Assembly (NCBI RefSeq): GCF_019097595.1
Contig: NC_080729.1
Span: forward strand, 5,702,917 to 5,766,916
Direction of reading: 5' to 3'
DNA from: Hemibagrus wyckioides
Lineage: Eukaryota > Chordata > Actinopteri > Siluriformes > Bagridae
Length of the DNA: 64,000 nt
Below the pieces are notes generated by a model. It saw nothing but the letters and a program-made list of their open reading frames with translations. It searched no databases and had not been told where the DNA came from. The position numbers and the translations under genes are program-made. Below are positions 1 to 9,113 of this stretch, in pieces (the first letter of the stretch is position 1; every line of letters starts with the position of its first letter).

Positions 1-502
1 CAGGAGTGCTCTGCGACGCTATCGCCAGTATCAGCTGTCCTGCCTGGCCATTGAACTTACTGGTTTCCTGGAACACCTATCTGAATCCTCTATTCCTGAG
101 TCCCCTCACCTCGCTCACCACATTGTGAGAGATACCGTCTGTCTTGATCAGAGCACCCAGTTTCACCCCACAACCTGTGATCAGTCTACTCAGACCTTCT
201 ACTGGTATTGGACACGCACCACCTCTCAAGGCGTCCAGACTGAGGATGTCCCTGTTGAGATCTCCTCTGATGATTCTTCCTCTGACTCTTCTTCACCCCC
301 TAGTTCCCCTGACATTCCTCAATGTTCTCCTGGATTCACGCCTTTGCCTCATATTCATGATATTCTCCAATCTTCTCCTGTCTATTCGCCTCCAATTTCT
401 CCCACTGATTACTCTCCAACTTCTCCTCAGGAACCTGAGATCCCGTCTTCTACAACTGACCCTCCGGTCCCACTGATCCCATTGGATAGGCTGGCTGACT
501 GA
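1..502 (+). CDS. Unrecognised Ser/Pro-rich ORF, 3' part only
   Basis: The frame is open from base 2 to a TGA at 500-502 with no start in the window, so only the C-terminal part (about 166 codons) is seen. The start of the visible part is Arg- and Leu-rich. The rest has an acidic serine run (about residues 90-100) followed by Pro/Ser-rich sequence with spaced YSPPISP and YSPTSPQ motifs that resemble RNA polymerase II tail heptads. AATAAA lies at 523-528, followed by a GT-rich stretch near 547-558, as at a normal poly(A) site. It runs opposite to the neighbouring retrovirus, so it is probably not one of its sense genes. It could be the end of a host gene or part of another retroelement. No family is recognised. 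Confidence is for a real coding end. Confidence 0.4.
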   Translation, partial: RSALRRYRQYQLSCLAIELTGFLEHLSESSIPESPHLAHHIVRDTVCLDQSTQFHPTTCDQSTQTFYWYWTRTTSQGVQTEDVPVEISSDDSSSDSSSPPSSPDIPQCSPGFTPLPHIHDILQSSPVYSPPISPTDYSPTSPQEPEIPSSTTDPPVPLIPLDRLAD

Positions 503-522
503 GCTGTAACTCCTAATGTTCC

Positions 523-558
523 AATAAATTTCTCTTTTCTGTTTTCCAGTCTCTGTGT
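523..558 (+). terminator. Poly(A) signal for the plus-strand ORF ending at 502
   Basis: AATAAA at 523-528 lies 20 bases after the TGA and is followed about 20 bases later by the GT-rich stretch CTCTGTGTGGTT. This is the usual layout of a cleavage and polyadenylation site. The same GT-rich bases may also be the outer end of the retroviral LTR on the opposite strand. Confidence 0.4.
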
Positions 559-831
559 GGTTATTATGCTAGCATGCTACTATTAATAATTCTGCATGAT
601 TATTATAAAGACTATGATTGTCATAAAGGTTATACCTGATTATTATAGACTTGTATTAATCAAAGCCAACTACTTAATCAATGGCTAAATAATTCTTGAT
701 AGATACACACTATTTTTAGGCAGAATATTGCTAAGTCAGAGCTTAGAGCATTGAGTACATTATTTCTTAAGCTATTTTTAAAGCTAGGTATATAATTCAA
801 AGCTGGGTATGTTATTTTTCTCCAACATCAC
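553..831 (-). repeat. Candidate 3' LTR of the minus-strand retrovirus
   Basis: Read on the minus strand, a purine tract (AAAGGGGGGAG, 832-842) is followed at once by TGATGTTGG. This is the expected polypurine-tract/LTR start. About 279 bases later the sequence reaches CCACACA, which roughly mirrors the start and ends in CA. No AATAAA is visible inside in the sense direction, and the 5' LTR is absent, so the outer limit cannot be confirmed by comparison. A second PPT-like start lies at about 1,380-1,396, so the true LTR may be longer. Confidence 0.35.
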
Positions 832-842
832 TCCCCCCTTTG
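832..842 (-). other. Polypurine tract (plus-strand DNA primer site)
   Basis: The minus strand reads AAAGGGGGGAG directly before TGATGTTGG. This A-run then G-run layout is typical of gammaretroviral polypurine tracts that prime plus-strand DNA synthesis. It lies 3' of env in the right orientation. Confidence 0.55.
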
Positions 843-1524
843 AGACTCTTGAGTCTCACAATCAGCGTGTACATGTCTTATTTCCATTACTCTGTGTTTT
901 TTATCCCTCATAGTAGTTACATCATCTTCTTGCGAAATTACACACATGGTTTTCATGCACAATGTCCTTTTAGATGAGGCACAATTTCTTCTGACCCAGG
1001 CACTTTGCGTGCCGTAGAGGGTCCGATGGAGCTCCTGGGAGAGGTTACCAGCACTTCACCAGGTAGCTCATCACTACACGGTCCAATGTGTCACGTGGAC
1101 GCTATCTATGTCGGGTAGACATCAGAAATGTCGAGTAGACATCAGAAACATTTATGACCATGAAAAATTCTAAGTTCCACATTATTAGATTCTTTTTATA
1201 CTTCTAACCCATCAAATATGCTTTGATATCACTATTCTAACATCCTCCACCTAGTTTACCTCCTATTCTATTGTCCTCCTCTGCATTATACTATTTTCTT
1301 ACTATGTCCAATTCACCCAATATATTCACCCAGTATATTATTTCCACAATACCTTCCCGTATTTCTATTCCATATCCCACATCACTCCCCCTACTTACTC
1401 ATTATGCTTCTTCTCAAGGTGAACCAGGAGTGGGCGAAAAACCCTCAAGTGCCAATCGCAAGGGAAAATTCCACCTCTGCCCGCATTTTGTTTGCGCGAC
1501 AGCCTGTTTTGCCAGGATCACCAA

Positions 1525-1569
<45 letters not shown>

Positions 1570-1776
1570 CATTCATAATATTTATGCACACAGTTTTTTA
1601 CAGAAACGCAATGCAATAAGTCCAGTTAGCGCTTACGACGACATAGATCAGTTCCACCACCAGTAGTGGGTTTTGTATAATTGGGAAATCCATCTTGGTA
1701 AAGGCAGGCGAATACGCTCTCGCGCCCGTAGCGCGGCCCAAATGTCCGTATGCATCAGCAATCCAGTACACACCCC
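843..1776 (-). other. Retroviral 3' region between ORF and LTR, no gene seen
   Basis: No credible gene is visible here. Contents: the perfect inverted repeat GAGACTCTTGAGTCTC (844-859); two near-identical tandem copies around TCGGGTAGACATCAGAAA and TCGAGTAGACATCAGAAA (1,110-1,150); a minus-strand TATAAAAAG near 1,190-1,200; a second PPT-like AGTAGGGGGAG followed by TGATGTGGG (about 1,380-1,397 on the minus strand); and a (TA)n microsatellite at about 1,531-1,565. The TATA-like box 180 bases after the second PPT-like site leaves open that an LTR begins at about 1,385. Confidence 0.4.
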
Positions 1777-2355
1777 TCAGGAAGCCACTATTTCTGAGTC
1801 TTTATCTTTCCATGAATAAAAAAGCTGAGGCATTGACTTAAGGTGGTCCAATCGTTTGTGCTGGCTCTTTGAATGAGAGATCCATAGAAAGTATCCACAG
1901 AAAGACACAGTTACCACTTGAACTGTTCTGGACTGGACAATATTGCGCGTGATGAGGAACCCATGTGCCTTAGAACTTCCGTAAATTTGAGCCACTGATA
2001 TGGAGCGACGAAGAAGATATGTCTCTACTGATAGGGAAAGTCTGCGGGGAAGTTCGAAATTCGACGAGCACTTATGACCTAGCCAAGTCGATTCCACATA
2101 ATAGAAGTTAGCCAGTGTGAGTATTCTAGCAATTGGGCACACCGCTTCCATGTTGAAAGTCCAGTCTGTGTCCATACAGCAGGGGTGAAAAACCTTCCAC
2201 CGTGGCCGTGGGTCTTCCGACTCATGCAGTGCCTCCAAGGTTGACATCATATTGCAGCATGCCACACACTGGAATTGTCGCCATTCCAGATAGATCTTCC
2301 CCTGCTTATCGTGTTTCAGCTGTCCACATGGAAGAGTCGTCCGTTCATGGTGGCA
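1777..2355 (-). CDS. Unrecognised ORF 3' of env, possible accessory gene
   Basis: The frame is open for about 193 codons between a stop near 2,357 and the stop at 1,777. The first ATG lies at about 2,250, giving roughly 157 residues. It is Cys-rich in its first half (CVACC, FHPCC) with a hydrophobic stretch (VVTVSFCGYFLW) nearer the end. It lies between env and the 3' purine tract, on the sense strand, where complex retroviruses carry accessory genes. No homologous family is recognised. It could equally be captured or rearranged sequence, since the env anchor region just upstream is also disrupted. Confidence 0.35.
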   Translation of the reverse strand, partial: CHHERTTLPCGQLKHDKQGKIYLEWRQFQCVACCNMMSTLEALHESEDPRPRWKVFHPCCMDTDWTFNMEAVCPIARILTLANFYYVESTWLGHKCSSNFELPRRLSLSVETYLLRRSISVAQIYGSSKAHGFLITRNIVQSRTVQVVTVSFCGYFLWISHSKSQHKRLDHLKSMPQLFYSWKDKDSEIVAS

Positions 2356-2368
2356 GCGTGTGCATCAC

Positions 2369-4558
2369 CTACACTGAAGGGCTGCGCTCGGGCTCTGCGA
2401 GGTTGCCATGGATCCTGTACACAACATATATATATACACACAACACAGAGGAAAGACAACAAAGAGGAGCTGCTTTCATCCGCGACAACAGCATGTCTAG
2501 TGGGCCTGCGGGGCCCATATGCAGAGGAATAATGGTACAACAATCAGGTCCTATCAACTCACACACTCCCTGATCGGGTCTGCGCATCATGTCTATGGCG
2601 AAACGATTCTGTACGGTCATAAGGGTCATTGCATGGAGCTGTTCTGACACCAATTTTAATGCCTCAGTGGTGTGGTTAATAAAACACTGCTGGTTATACC
2701 AAATATAGTTAATCCATGCAGTATTTCAGTGTACCTGCACTGCTGGAAGCAAGATATTCAAAGCTGTAGATGAGCCTCTTCGAAGGGCTAAATGTTCGTT
2801 AGGAACTCCAACTGGTATCCCTTCACAATTTATATAAATATTTGTGTCCGGGCCCCATTTTGGGAGTATTGAGGAGTTTGTGACCTGCAAGTACTTTTTC
2901 CGAAACGAGCCTGGAGAACCAGTACAGGTGAATACACTTCTAGCAACTGTGTCTGTAAGATCACGCTTGGGGCGGCGTAAATGTACAGGTTCAAACATGG
3001 ATGCGAGGTATGCATCATTAAGGGCGATTACCGAGAGCCGTCCTTCCAGTACCACTGGGGCACACAGCCCATGCCATAATCTGGGTAAGATTTGTAGGAC
3101 TTCCGTACCTCTACAATACCAAAAGATGTCTGCAACGGGTAATGTTCCCAGACGTAAGCTTGGGATCTTCAATTGGACTGTTGTGTCAGGTTCACATCCA
3201 TACTCTGACACATTGCAGGTTGGCATCACATTAACTATAGGGTGTGCTGCTTCCATTATTTTGTCACATGATGATTTTGGTAGATCCCCTACATATTCTG
3301 TACCTCTAGAACGAACGCACAGTGGAAACAGTTCAAGAGGGTATGAGCGTACACGTATGCTATCAGTAGCCTGAGTGGCGACGGGATGAAAAGTGCAAGA
3401 GGAACTTAATTTACGCATCCAGTCTGCACTATGAGTCCTGGCTACAGACCCCAGCAGACATACTGCAGGACATAAATAGCTTTCATTGTATGGTGGGTTA
3501 GCACATTCTTGGATTCCCCTCGTAGGCATTACAAGCGGAGGGTTATGCATGCGGTTATGGCATACCATACATGTGCTGTCAGTAACAGTCTTGCGTGCTG
3601 CGTCATGCAACCATTGGCGGTACAGGTTCTGTGGAGATTCGGAGCCACTTGTACTGTTGTACTGCGTGATCTTTGTGATGTTAACATAATCTATTGCATC
3701 TTGTACATTCTGTGTCAATATTCCTACTGTCAAATCACAAGATGTATTGGTTCTACAGTTCTTAGGAATCTTTACCCCAAAGTCAATCCCAGCCTGACGG
3801 ATTTCTGTGTAGGGGTGCCCCGTGGGCACAAACACACGAGCCTCATAGTCGTCTAGCAGGACGGTCTTCTGAAGATTACGCTTAGAGGTAGAATTTCCAA
3901 AGATACTGTAATACCAGAGCGGATGAATTACTCTGCAGTACGCGTCTTTGGGTTTTCCTGCTATAATTACACTGCTAGTTGGACTGCTTGCATTGTGATG
4001 ACTATGGGGCGACTTAATGCGTACTTCAGCTGTCACCGTATAATTTATCGCCGAATTATTTTTTGCCCACTCGATAGGATCCACATTCAATGGTGGATCG
4101 GGCCCCATGTACTCAAAAAAGTACATGACTAACAGAATTTCATTCTTGGGTATCATGTTTGCCTCTAAAGCGTGTCCTATCAGTCCTATTGCACACTTCA
4201 GGTGATCCTGGACCGGGGTCTGAACCTTTTCCTTCGTCAGATTCGGTATGTGCCATTGTCCTTGATACACTGTACGACCTCCAATGGTTGCCTCGCCATA
4301 ACCTATGTTTCTTCTGTACCGTGAATTAGCATGTTTTGCAGAGTGCCGTCGTTTCCCTTGGGTCAGTGTGGGGCGTGAATTATTAGCTAGTATTGCCTGA
4401 GTTGAGTTTGTCAGTGTCATGTTCACCGACATCGTAGCCGTGTGGCCAATCGCTGCAAGCATCCAAACTATCCCTATGTACACACTAATTAGTATCGCTG
4501 CTATAGCACAGTGGTGCAGCTTCAGCGTTTGTTCACGGCCTGCTACCATGACCCTCAT
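2369..4558 (-). pseudogene. env: Retroviral envelope (SU-TM), broken by a stop in TM
   Basis: The frame runs from ATG at 4,558 for 610 codons to TGA at 2,726, and the same phase continues to a stop at 2,369. A hydrophobic segment at about residues 17-40 fits a signal peptide or anchor. SU has many N-glycosylation sites and a CXXC motif (CMVC, residues 330-333). A furin-type site RRPKR sits at 528-532. After the TGA, the in-phase sequence holds an immunosuppressive-domain-like segment and CX6CC, the hallmarks of gamma-type covalently linked SU-TM. The membrane anchor expected after this is not recognisable before the stop at 2,369. It would mediate receptor binding and fusion if whole, but as read it is truncated and non-functional. 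Confidence 0.85.
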
Positions 4559-4911
4559 TCTGACTCTTTTGTACTGTCCTGGGCTATGTCTGCTAAATTC
4601 AGTGTTATTAGATCTGATGCATCAAATGCTTGGGACGGTCTGTACCCTGATGGACCTGGTTTGGGTTCGTCTGACAAGCCTCCTATCGTTTCAGGTTCTC
4701 TTAAAAATTGGTGCACTGTTGGTTCAAAGTCAGGAATAGGTGAACTCAGGATCTCTCCTGATTGCCCCTCGATATTTGGGCCTGACTCTAAGATTTGGGA
4801 CTCTGCTTTTTGCTGTGCTCTCTTCCCCTTTCCCCGTGTATTGTATGCTGGTGCCTCTGGATGTTCTACGTCTTCTGGGTCAGTGTTTTCCTCTGAGTGA
4901 ACGAGCTGCAC
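4555..4911 (-). CDS. Small acidic ORF between integrase and env
   Basis: The ORF has 118 codons and overlaps the integrase end (4,880-4,911). Its TGA overlaps the env ATG as ATGA (4,555-4,558). It lies in a third frame, different from both integrase and env. The predicted protein is acidic and hydrophilic, rich in Glu, Pro and Ser, with a short basic stretch (RGKGKRAQQK) and no membrane segment. It might be an accessory protein, an alternative pol C-terminus reached by a frame change, or chance. Its survival without stops in an otherwise damaged element is suggestive only. No family is recognised. Confidence 0.4.
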   Translation of the reverse strand: MQLVHSEENTDPEDVEHPEAPAYNTRGKGKRAQQKAESQILESGPNIEGQSGEILSSPIPDFEPTVHQFLREPETIGGLSDEPKPGPSGYRPSQAFDASDLITLNLADIAQDSTKESE

Positions 4912-6196
4912 CAGCTTTGGGGTCTCTCCACTTTGGTCCTTTCCCTGCTGCTCTACAACAATGATTCAAGTGATACCAGTGTTCTCTACCTTCAACCTTG
5001 ACCGCCGTTGGCATTGCCAATACTACCTTGAATGGTCCCTCTCTCCTTGGTTGGCTCCAATGTTTCCTTTTGAACACTTTGATATACACGTAGTCTCCTG
5101 GCTCCACCTGACGAAGCTCCTCCTTCTCTACCCTCACACCATGCGTGGCTTCGCAGACCTGTGAATACAGAGTTCTATGTATTTGGGTTAGGTGTCTTAC
5201 ATAGCTTGACATTTCACCTTCTAGTTGTTCCAGCGATGGGCCCTTGTAAGGCCCCCGAATGAAGGCTACTGGCATTGGCCGTCCCGTAAGCATTTCGTGT
5301 GGTGTCAAGTGAGTGTTTCTGTTGGTTTGAGAATGCATTTTCATCAGTGCTAACGGCAATGCTTGTACCCAGTTTAGCTTGGTGCTCGCAGAGATCTTAG
5401 CTATTTTCTCTTTCAGCACTCCATTAGCTCTTTCTACAATCCCCTGAGACTGTGAGTGATACACGCAACCTAGACGGTGTTTCAGGCATAAGGCCTCTGC
5501 CATAGCTTTCATTACTTCGTTTACAAAGTCGGGACCATTGTCTGAACTCAGCTGATCTGGGATGCCAAATTGAGGGATCACTTCCCTACACAGGAACTTA
5601 ACCACTGTCTTGGCATCATTTTTGGCCGTAGCCTGCGCCTCTACCCATCGGCTGAACCGATCTATCACTACCAGAATATACCTCTTTCCTTCCTTTCTTT
5701 CTGTAGTTCCCATATCCACAAAATCTATCACTAGGTGTCTGAATGGTCCCATGGGTTCTGGTATGTGGCTGATAGGTGCCGTGAAATGTTTTCTGACATT
5801 GCGTACTGCACAAAGTTCACACGACCGCAGGAATTTGTCCACCATACTCGCTAAATATGGAGACCACCAGTTCTCTTGAATTGTTTCAATAATTTTCCGG
5901 CGATCACAATGATCTATTCCATGTGCTTCTTTAATCAGCATTGGAAGAAAACTTAGTGGGGCCACGAACACTCCGTCACAACTTCTCCATGTCCTAGATT
6001 TGGGATCTAACACTGCTCCCCGTTTCTTCCACAACTCTCTTTCCTCTGCTGAGGCAGACTCTTGGAAGGCCCTGACATCACCTATTGTGACCTGCATCCG
6101 CCCATCATCATCCGGCTCTCCTGCTTGCATCATTACCATGACACTTGTTTCGCCTACTGCTGTCTTATTAGCTGCCTCGTCAGCTACTGCATTTCC
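4880..6196 (-). CDS. pol: Retroviral integrase
   Basis: This is open in one frame from the TGA at 6,197 to a stop at 4,880; the first ATG after the stop is at about 6,139. The N-terminal zinc-binding H-X3-H...C-X2-C is seen as HGIDH and CELC. The catalytic core has VIDFVD, SDNGPDF and GIVERAN, with exactly 35 residues between the second Asp and the Glu (D,D-35-E). The C-terminal SH3-like part (PGDYVYIK, then PTAVKVEGREHWYH) is of gammaretroviral type. It would cut and join viral DNA ends to host DNA. Its 3' end overlaps another ORF by 32 bases. It is the best preserved part of pol, but upstream breaks prevent expression from the normal polyprotein. Confidence 0.9.
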   Translation of the reverse strand, partial: GNAVADEAANKTAVGETSVMVMMQAGEPDDDGRMQVTIGDVRAFQESASAEERELWKKRGAVLDPKSRTWRSCDGVFVAPLSFLPMLIKEAHGIDHCDRRKIIETIQENWWSPYLASMVDKFLRSCELCAVRNVRKHFTAPISHIPEPMGPFRHLVIDFVDMGTTERKEGKRYILVVIDRFSRWVEAQATAKNDAKTVVKFLCREVIPQFGIPDQLSSDNGPDFVNEVMKAMAEALCLKHRLGCVYHSQSQGIVERANGVLKEKIAKISASTKLNWVQALPLALMKMHSQTNRNTHLTPHEMLTGRPMPVAFIRGPYKGPSLEQLEGEMSSYVRHLTQIHRTLYSQVCEATHGVRVEKEELRQVEPGDYVYIKVFKRKHWSQPRREGPFKVVLAMPTAVKVEGREHWYHLNHCCRAAGKGPKWRDPKAGAARSLRGKH

Positions 6197-6499
6197 TCAG
6201 CTGACCCATTCCCCATCTGATTTGTGAGCTCTACATTTTACGATTGCCAATTCTTTAGGCAGCATCATTGCCCCTAACAGCTCCGAAATTGCTGGCCCAT
6301 GTACAATGGCTGATCCATCTGCCCTCTGGAAACCTCTTTGTGCCCAAATTGGCCCAAACACGTGACACACTCCATAAGCATAGGCCGAGTCAGTGTATAT
6401 TGTACATGTTTTGCCTGCCCCCAGTTTGCAAGCTGCTGTTAGTGCTTTTATTTCTGCCAATTGGGCAGAACATGGTTGTGGCACTGCCACGGTCACTAC
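6197..6499 (-). pseudogene. pol: RNase H C-terminal part, frame-shifted from RT
   Basis: This continues RNase H in another frame after a one-base change close to 6,496-6,505. Visible catalytic signatures are the Glu in AQLAEIKALTAA and the Asp in YTDSAYA; HKSD near the end fits the final motif region. The frame stops at TGA 6,197-6,199, but the same phase continues into integrase sequence, so this is an in-frame nonsense change within pol. Confidence 0.8.
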
Positions 6500-7964
6500 A
6501 CTGTGTTAAATACTCCTGCTTGGTCATCATATTGAACTACTGCATAGCCAGCCTTGTTTCCCTCATTACTACGATAGCATGATCCATCCACAAAGAGGAT
6601 ACATTGAGCATCAGGCAGTGGTTGTGCCTCTAAGTCTAACCTGGCTTTTAGGTATTTTTCTGTCACTTCAGCACATTCATGCGGGGCTCCATTATCTGGG
6701 AGCATTAGCCTATCTGCAGGATTTATTGTGCGGCATTTCTCAGTTGTTAGTTCAGGGGCTGACAGAATGACATCATAACCTGTTTTTCGAGCATTGGTTA
6801 TCACACATTTTTGACTAGTCAGCAGTGCATGCAAGGCATGGGATGTGTACAGGGTCACTGGATGCCCCATTGTGATTGATGATGCCATTTGATAGGCAAA
6901 TGCCGCTGCTGCTAATCCTCGATAGCATGGTGGCATGCCCTTCTCCACACTATCGAGTGCTGTGCTAAAGTACGCTACTGGTCTTTTCCCCATGCCTTCT
7001 TGTTCCTGTGCTAACACTGCTGAGGCAAACCCTTTTATTTCAGACACATACAAATAGAACAGTTTACCATAGTCTGGACATGCCAGTGCAGGTGCAGATG
7101 ACAAGGCAGTCTTCAGCATATCAAATGCCGCTTTTGCTTCCTCTGTCCATGTTAATGTGGCACTAGACTTTGTTTGGTCTGCTGCTTTCACTATATCTCT
7201 AAGTGGCTGTGTTTTCATTGCAAAATCATAAATCCACGGTCTGCTAAAACCCGTCAATCCCAAGAAGGATAGCATCTTCTGGACAGTTTGGGGTCTGGGA
7301 GCTTTTCGGATTGCCTCTACATGTTCTGGTGAGATTTTTCGTGTAGTGCCTTCGAGCACTCTACCTAAGTATTTTACCCTTTGCTGGCAGAATTGCAACT
7401 TTTCTTTACTTACTTTATGCCCATTTAGGACCAGAGTTTTTAAAACTTGCACTGAATCTTGTACACATTGTTCTTTGGCTTGACTGCAGATCAGCAGATC
7501 ATCCACATACTGCAATATTGTGCTGGACACACCCAAATTAGTCAAATCTCGAGCCAGAACTTGGTTGAAAACTGATGGGCTTTCACAATAGCCTTGTGGC
7601 AGTCTGGTGTATGTATACTGCTGTCCACCATAGGTAAAAGCAAACAGGAACTGTGAATCTGGATGTAATGGAACACTAAAGAATGCTGAGCACAGATCAA
7701 TTACTGTGTACCATTTTGTTCCTTCTGGAATGTTAGACAAAAGAGTGTGTGGATCTGGAACTACAGGATTTTCTGCTATCACCACCCGGTTTACTGGTCG
7801 TAGGTCATGGACTAGTCTCCATTTGTCTGAATTTGGTTTTCTCTGACCAGAAAGATGGGGGTATTGCACTGACTTTTTGTTAGGACCAAAACTCCTGCTT
7901 GCGTCAGTCCCTCAATCGTTGGTTTTATCCCTACTATTGCTTCTTTTGACAAGGGATACTGTTT
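6496..7964 (-). pseudogene. pol: Reverse transcriptase and start of RNase H, frame-broken
   Basis: The first part continues the upstream pol frame, and the reading then changes frame by one base near 7,836-7,850. From there 457 codons are open to TAG at 6,496. Visible RT motifs are WRLVHDLRPVN (fingers), VIDLCSAFF (first catalytic Asp), LPQGYCESP, and YVDD in the active site, followed by thumb and connection sequence. The RNase H domain begins with ILFVDGSCY (first catalytic Asp). The enzyme would copy viral RNA into DNA and degrade the RNA strand. The stop at 7,965, the frame change near 7,840 and the frame break at 6,496 make it non-functional as read. Confidence 0.9.
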
Positions 7965-8261
7965 CTAATATGGCAATCGTGCTCCCGGTTTAAGCTGTAT
8001 CTTAACTAAACCTGCTGACTTTACCAGTCCGACATCTGTTTGATGTTTGGTCCATAACTGGTCAGGTACTTGTGCTAATGTTTCCTCCCTTTCTTTCTCT
8101 GTGAGCTCCTGCTCTTCTGCCCATTGGGGCAGTTGTCTCATCTTGCTCTTTTCTATTCTCAGATTCTCAACCTTGCTTATCAGTACAGTCTGTGGCCTTA
8201 CCTTATCTATCGCTACCTGCTCTATTTTAAGAAATGTTCTATCTGGGGACACACTGACTCC
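7965..8261 (-). pseudogene. pol: Pro-RT junction segment of pol
   Basis: This is open in the same frame as pro, between TAG at 8,262 and TAG at 7,965. It encodes about 98 residues with charged, Gln/Glu-rich sequence and a final PGARLPY. The following in-phase bases after the second TAG look like the RT start (KQYPLSKEAI), so this segment should lead directly into RT. The two in-frame TAG codons isolate it. No separate function is inferred. Confidence 0.6.
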
Positions 8262-9110
8262 CTATCCTACCTGTGTCCACTGTATTCCCTGACTTGCTTC
8301 CCTCACCATTGGTCCTAATTCTTTTGATTCACAACCTTGCCCAATCAGCAGGGAGACATGAGGAGCAGCATCAGGAATCTGGTACCACTGTTCAAGTTGT
8401 GACGGCAGTTGAACCGTCGCAGCTACCCCTTGCGGTTCTACAATTAAGTTTATAGTCTTTAGAGTGTACTGTGTTTTTGCAACCCGTTCATCCCACATGG
8501 CCTCATATTCTTCATTTTGTCCTTCCTCATCATACATCATCGTGCAATGCCATGGTTCTCTGCTTTCTTGACAATCTGGTCTCATTCTGATAAACCAGGA
8601 TTTCCACTGTGTGTACAGATCCCTTATCCCACTGTGCATGTCATTTAGTTCCAACCAATACACCTTGTCCATTGTACATAGTTCAAGTTTCATCTCCATC
8701 ATGACATACTGTTGAATTAGATGCTCTGGGAGCTCTACCCATACTCCTCTTTCTCCACAATGTATCTTGGCTCCCAACTTGCAGAGCACATCTCTTCCAA
8801 GTAGATTCGCTGGAGTTTCTGGGGAGAACAGTAATGGTGCTTGCACTGTCAGTCCTTGTATGTTCAGCTCTTGAAGCTCAGTAAAGCGTAAAGTCTGTGT
8901 TTTCCCTGAGAAGCCTACTGTTTTTACTGCTTTAATAGAGAGGGGGAGCTTTGAGCCTTCTTTACCTATACTTGTAAATGTTGCACCTGTGTCGATTAAG
9001 AATGATGAACGAATTTGTCTTCCCACTATTACTGAGACAGTGGGTTCTTGAGCAGGGTGCAGAGAGGTGGTACACTGCACCAGCTCCCCCTCTGGCTTCT
9101 CTGGGCCTCC
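8262..9110 (-). CDS. pro: Retroviral aspartic protease region (pro)
   Basis: The frame is open from just after the gag TGA to TAG at 8,262-8,264, in phase with gag, so it would be made as a Gag-Pro readthrough product. The catalytic motif LIDTGATFTS (Asp-Thr-Gly) is present, and a glycine-rich LLGRDVL segment further on fits the second conserved region of retroviral proteases. About 150 further residues follow without a recognised domain; they may form the linker to RT. In retroviruses this enzyme acts as a dimer and cuts the Gag and Pol polyproteins. The terminal TAG separates it from RT and may be a mutation or a second programmed stop. Confidence 0.8.
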   Translation of the reverse strand, partial: GGPEKPEGELVQCTTSLHPAQEPTVSVIVGRQIRSSFLIDTGATFTSIGKEGSKLPLSIKAVKTVGFSGKTQTLRFTELQELNIQGLTVQAPLLFSPETPANLLGRDVLCKLGAKIHCGERGVWVELPEHLIQQYVMMEMKLELCTMDKVYWLELNDMHSGIRDLYTQWKSWFIRMRPDCQESREPWHCTMMYDEEGQNEEYEAMWDERVAKTQYTLKTINLIVEPQGVAATVQLPSQLEQWYQIPDAAPHVSLLIGQGCESKELGPMVREASQGIQWTQVG

Positions 9111-9113
9111 TCA
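9056..9113 (-). promoter_or_regulatory. Candidate gag-pro stop-codon readthrough element
   Basis: Gag ends in TGA (9,111-9,113) and the pro frame continues in the same phase. The bases after the stop are GGAGGCCC, resembling the purine-rich context after the murine leukaemia virus gag stop. About 29 bases further on, a perfect 7-bp stem pairs GGTGCAG (9,075-9,081) with CTGCACC (9,056-9,062) across a 12-base loop. Part of the loop (9,063-9,067) could also pair with 9,089-9,093. The spacing is longer than in the mouse virus, and the zero-base third loop argues against a simple H-type pseudoknot. Function is inferred. Confidence 0.45.

Noticed and set aside
2844..3374. Plus-strand ORF of 176 codons opposite env
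   Set aside because: Antisense of the well-supported env frame; no independent evidence.
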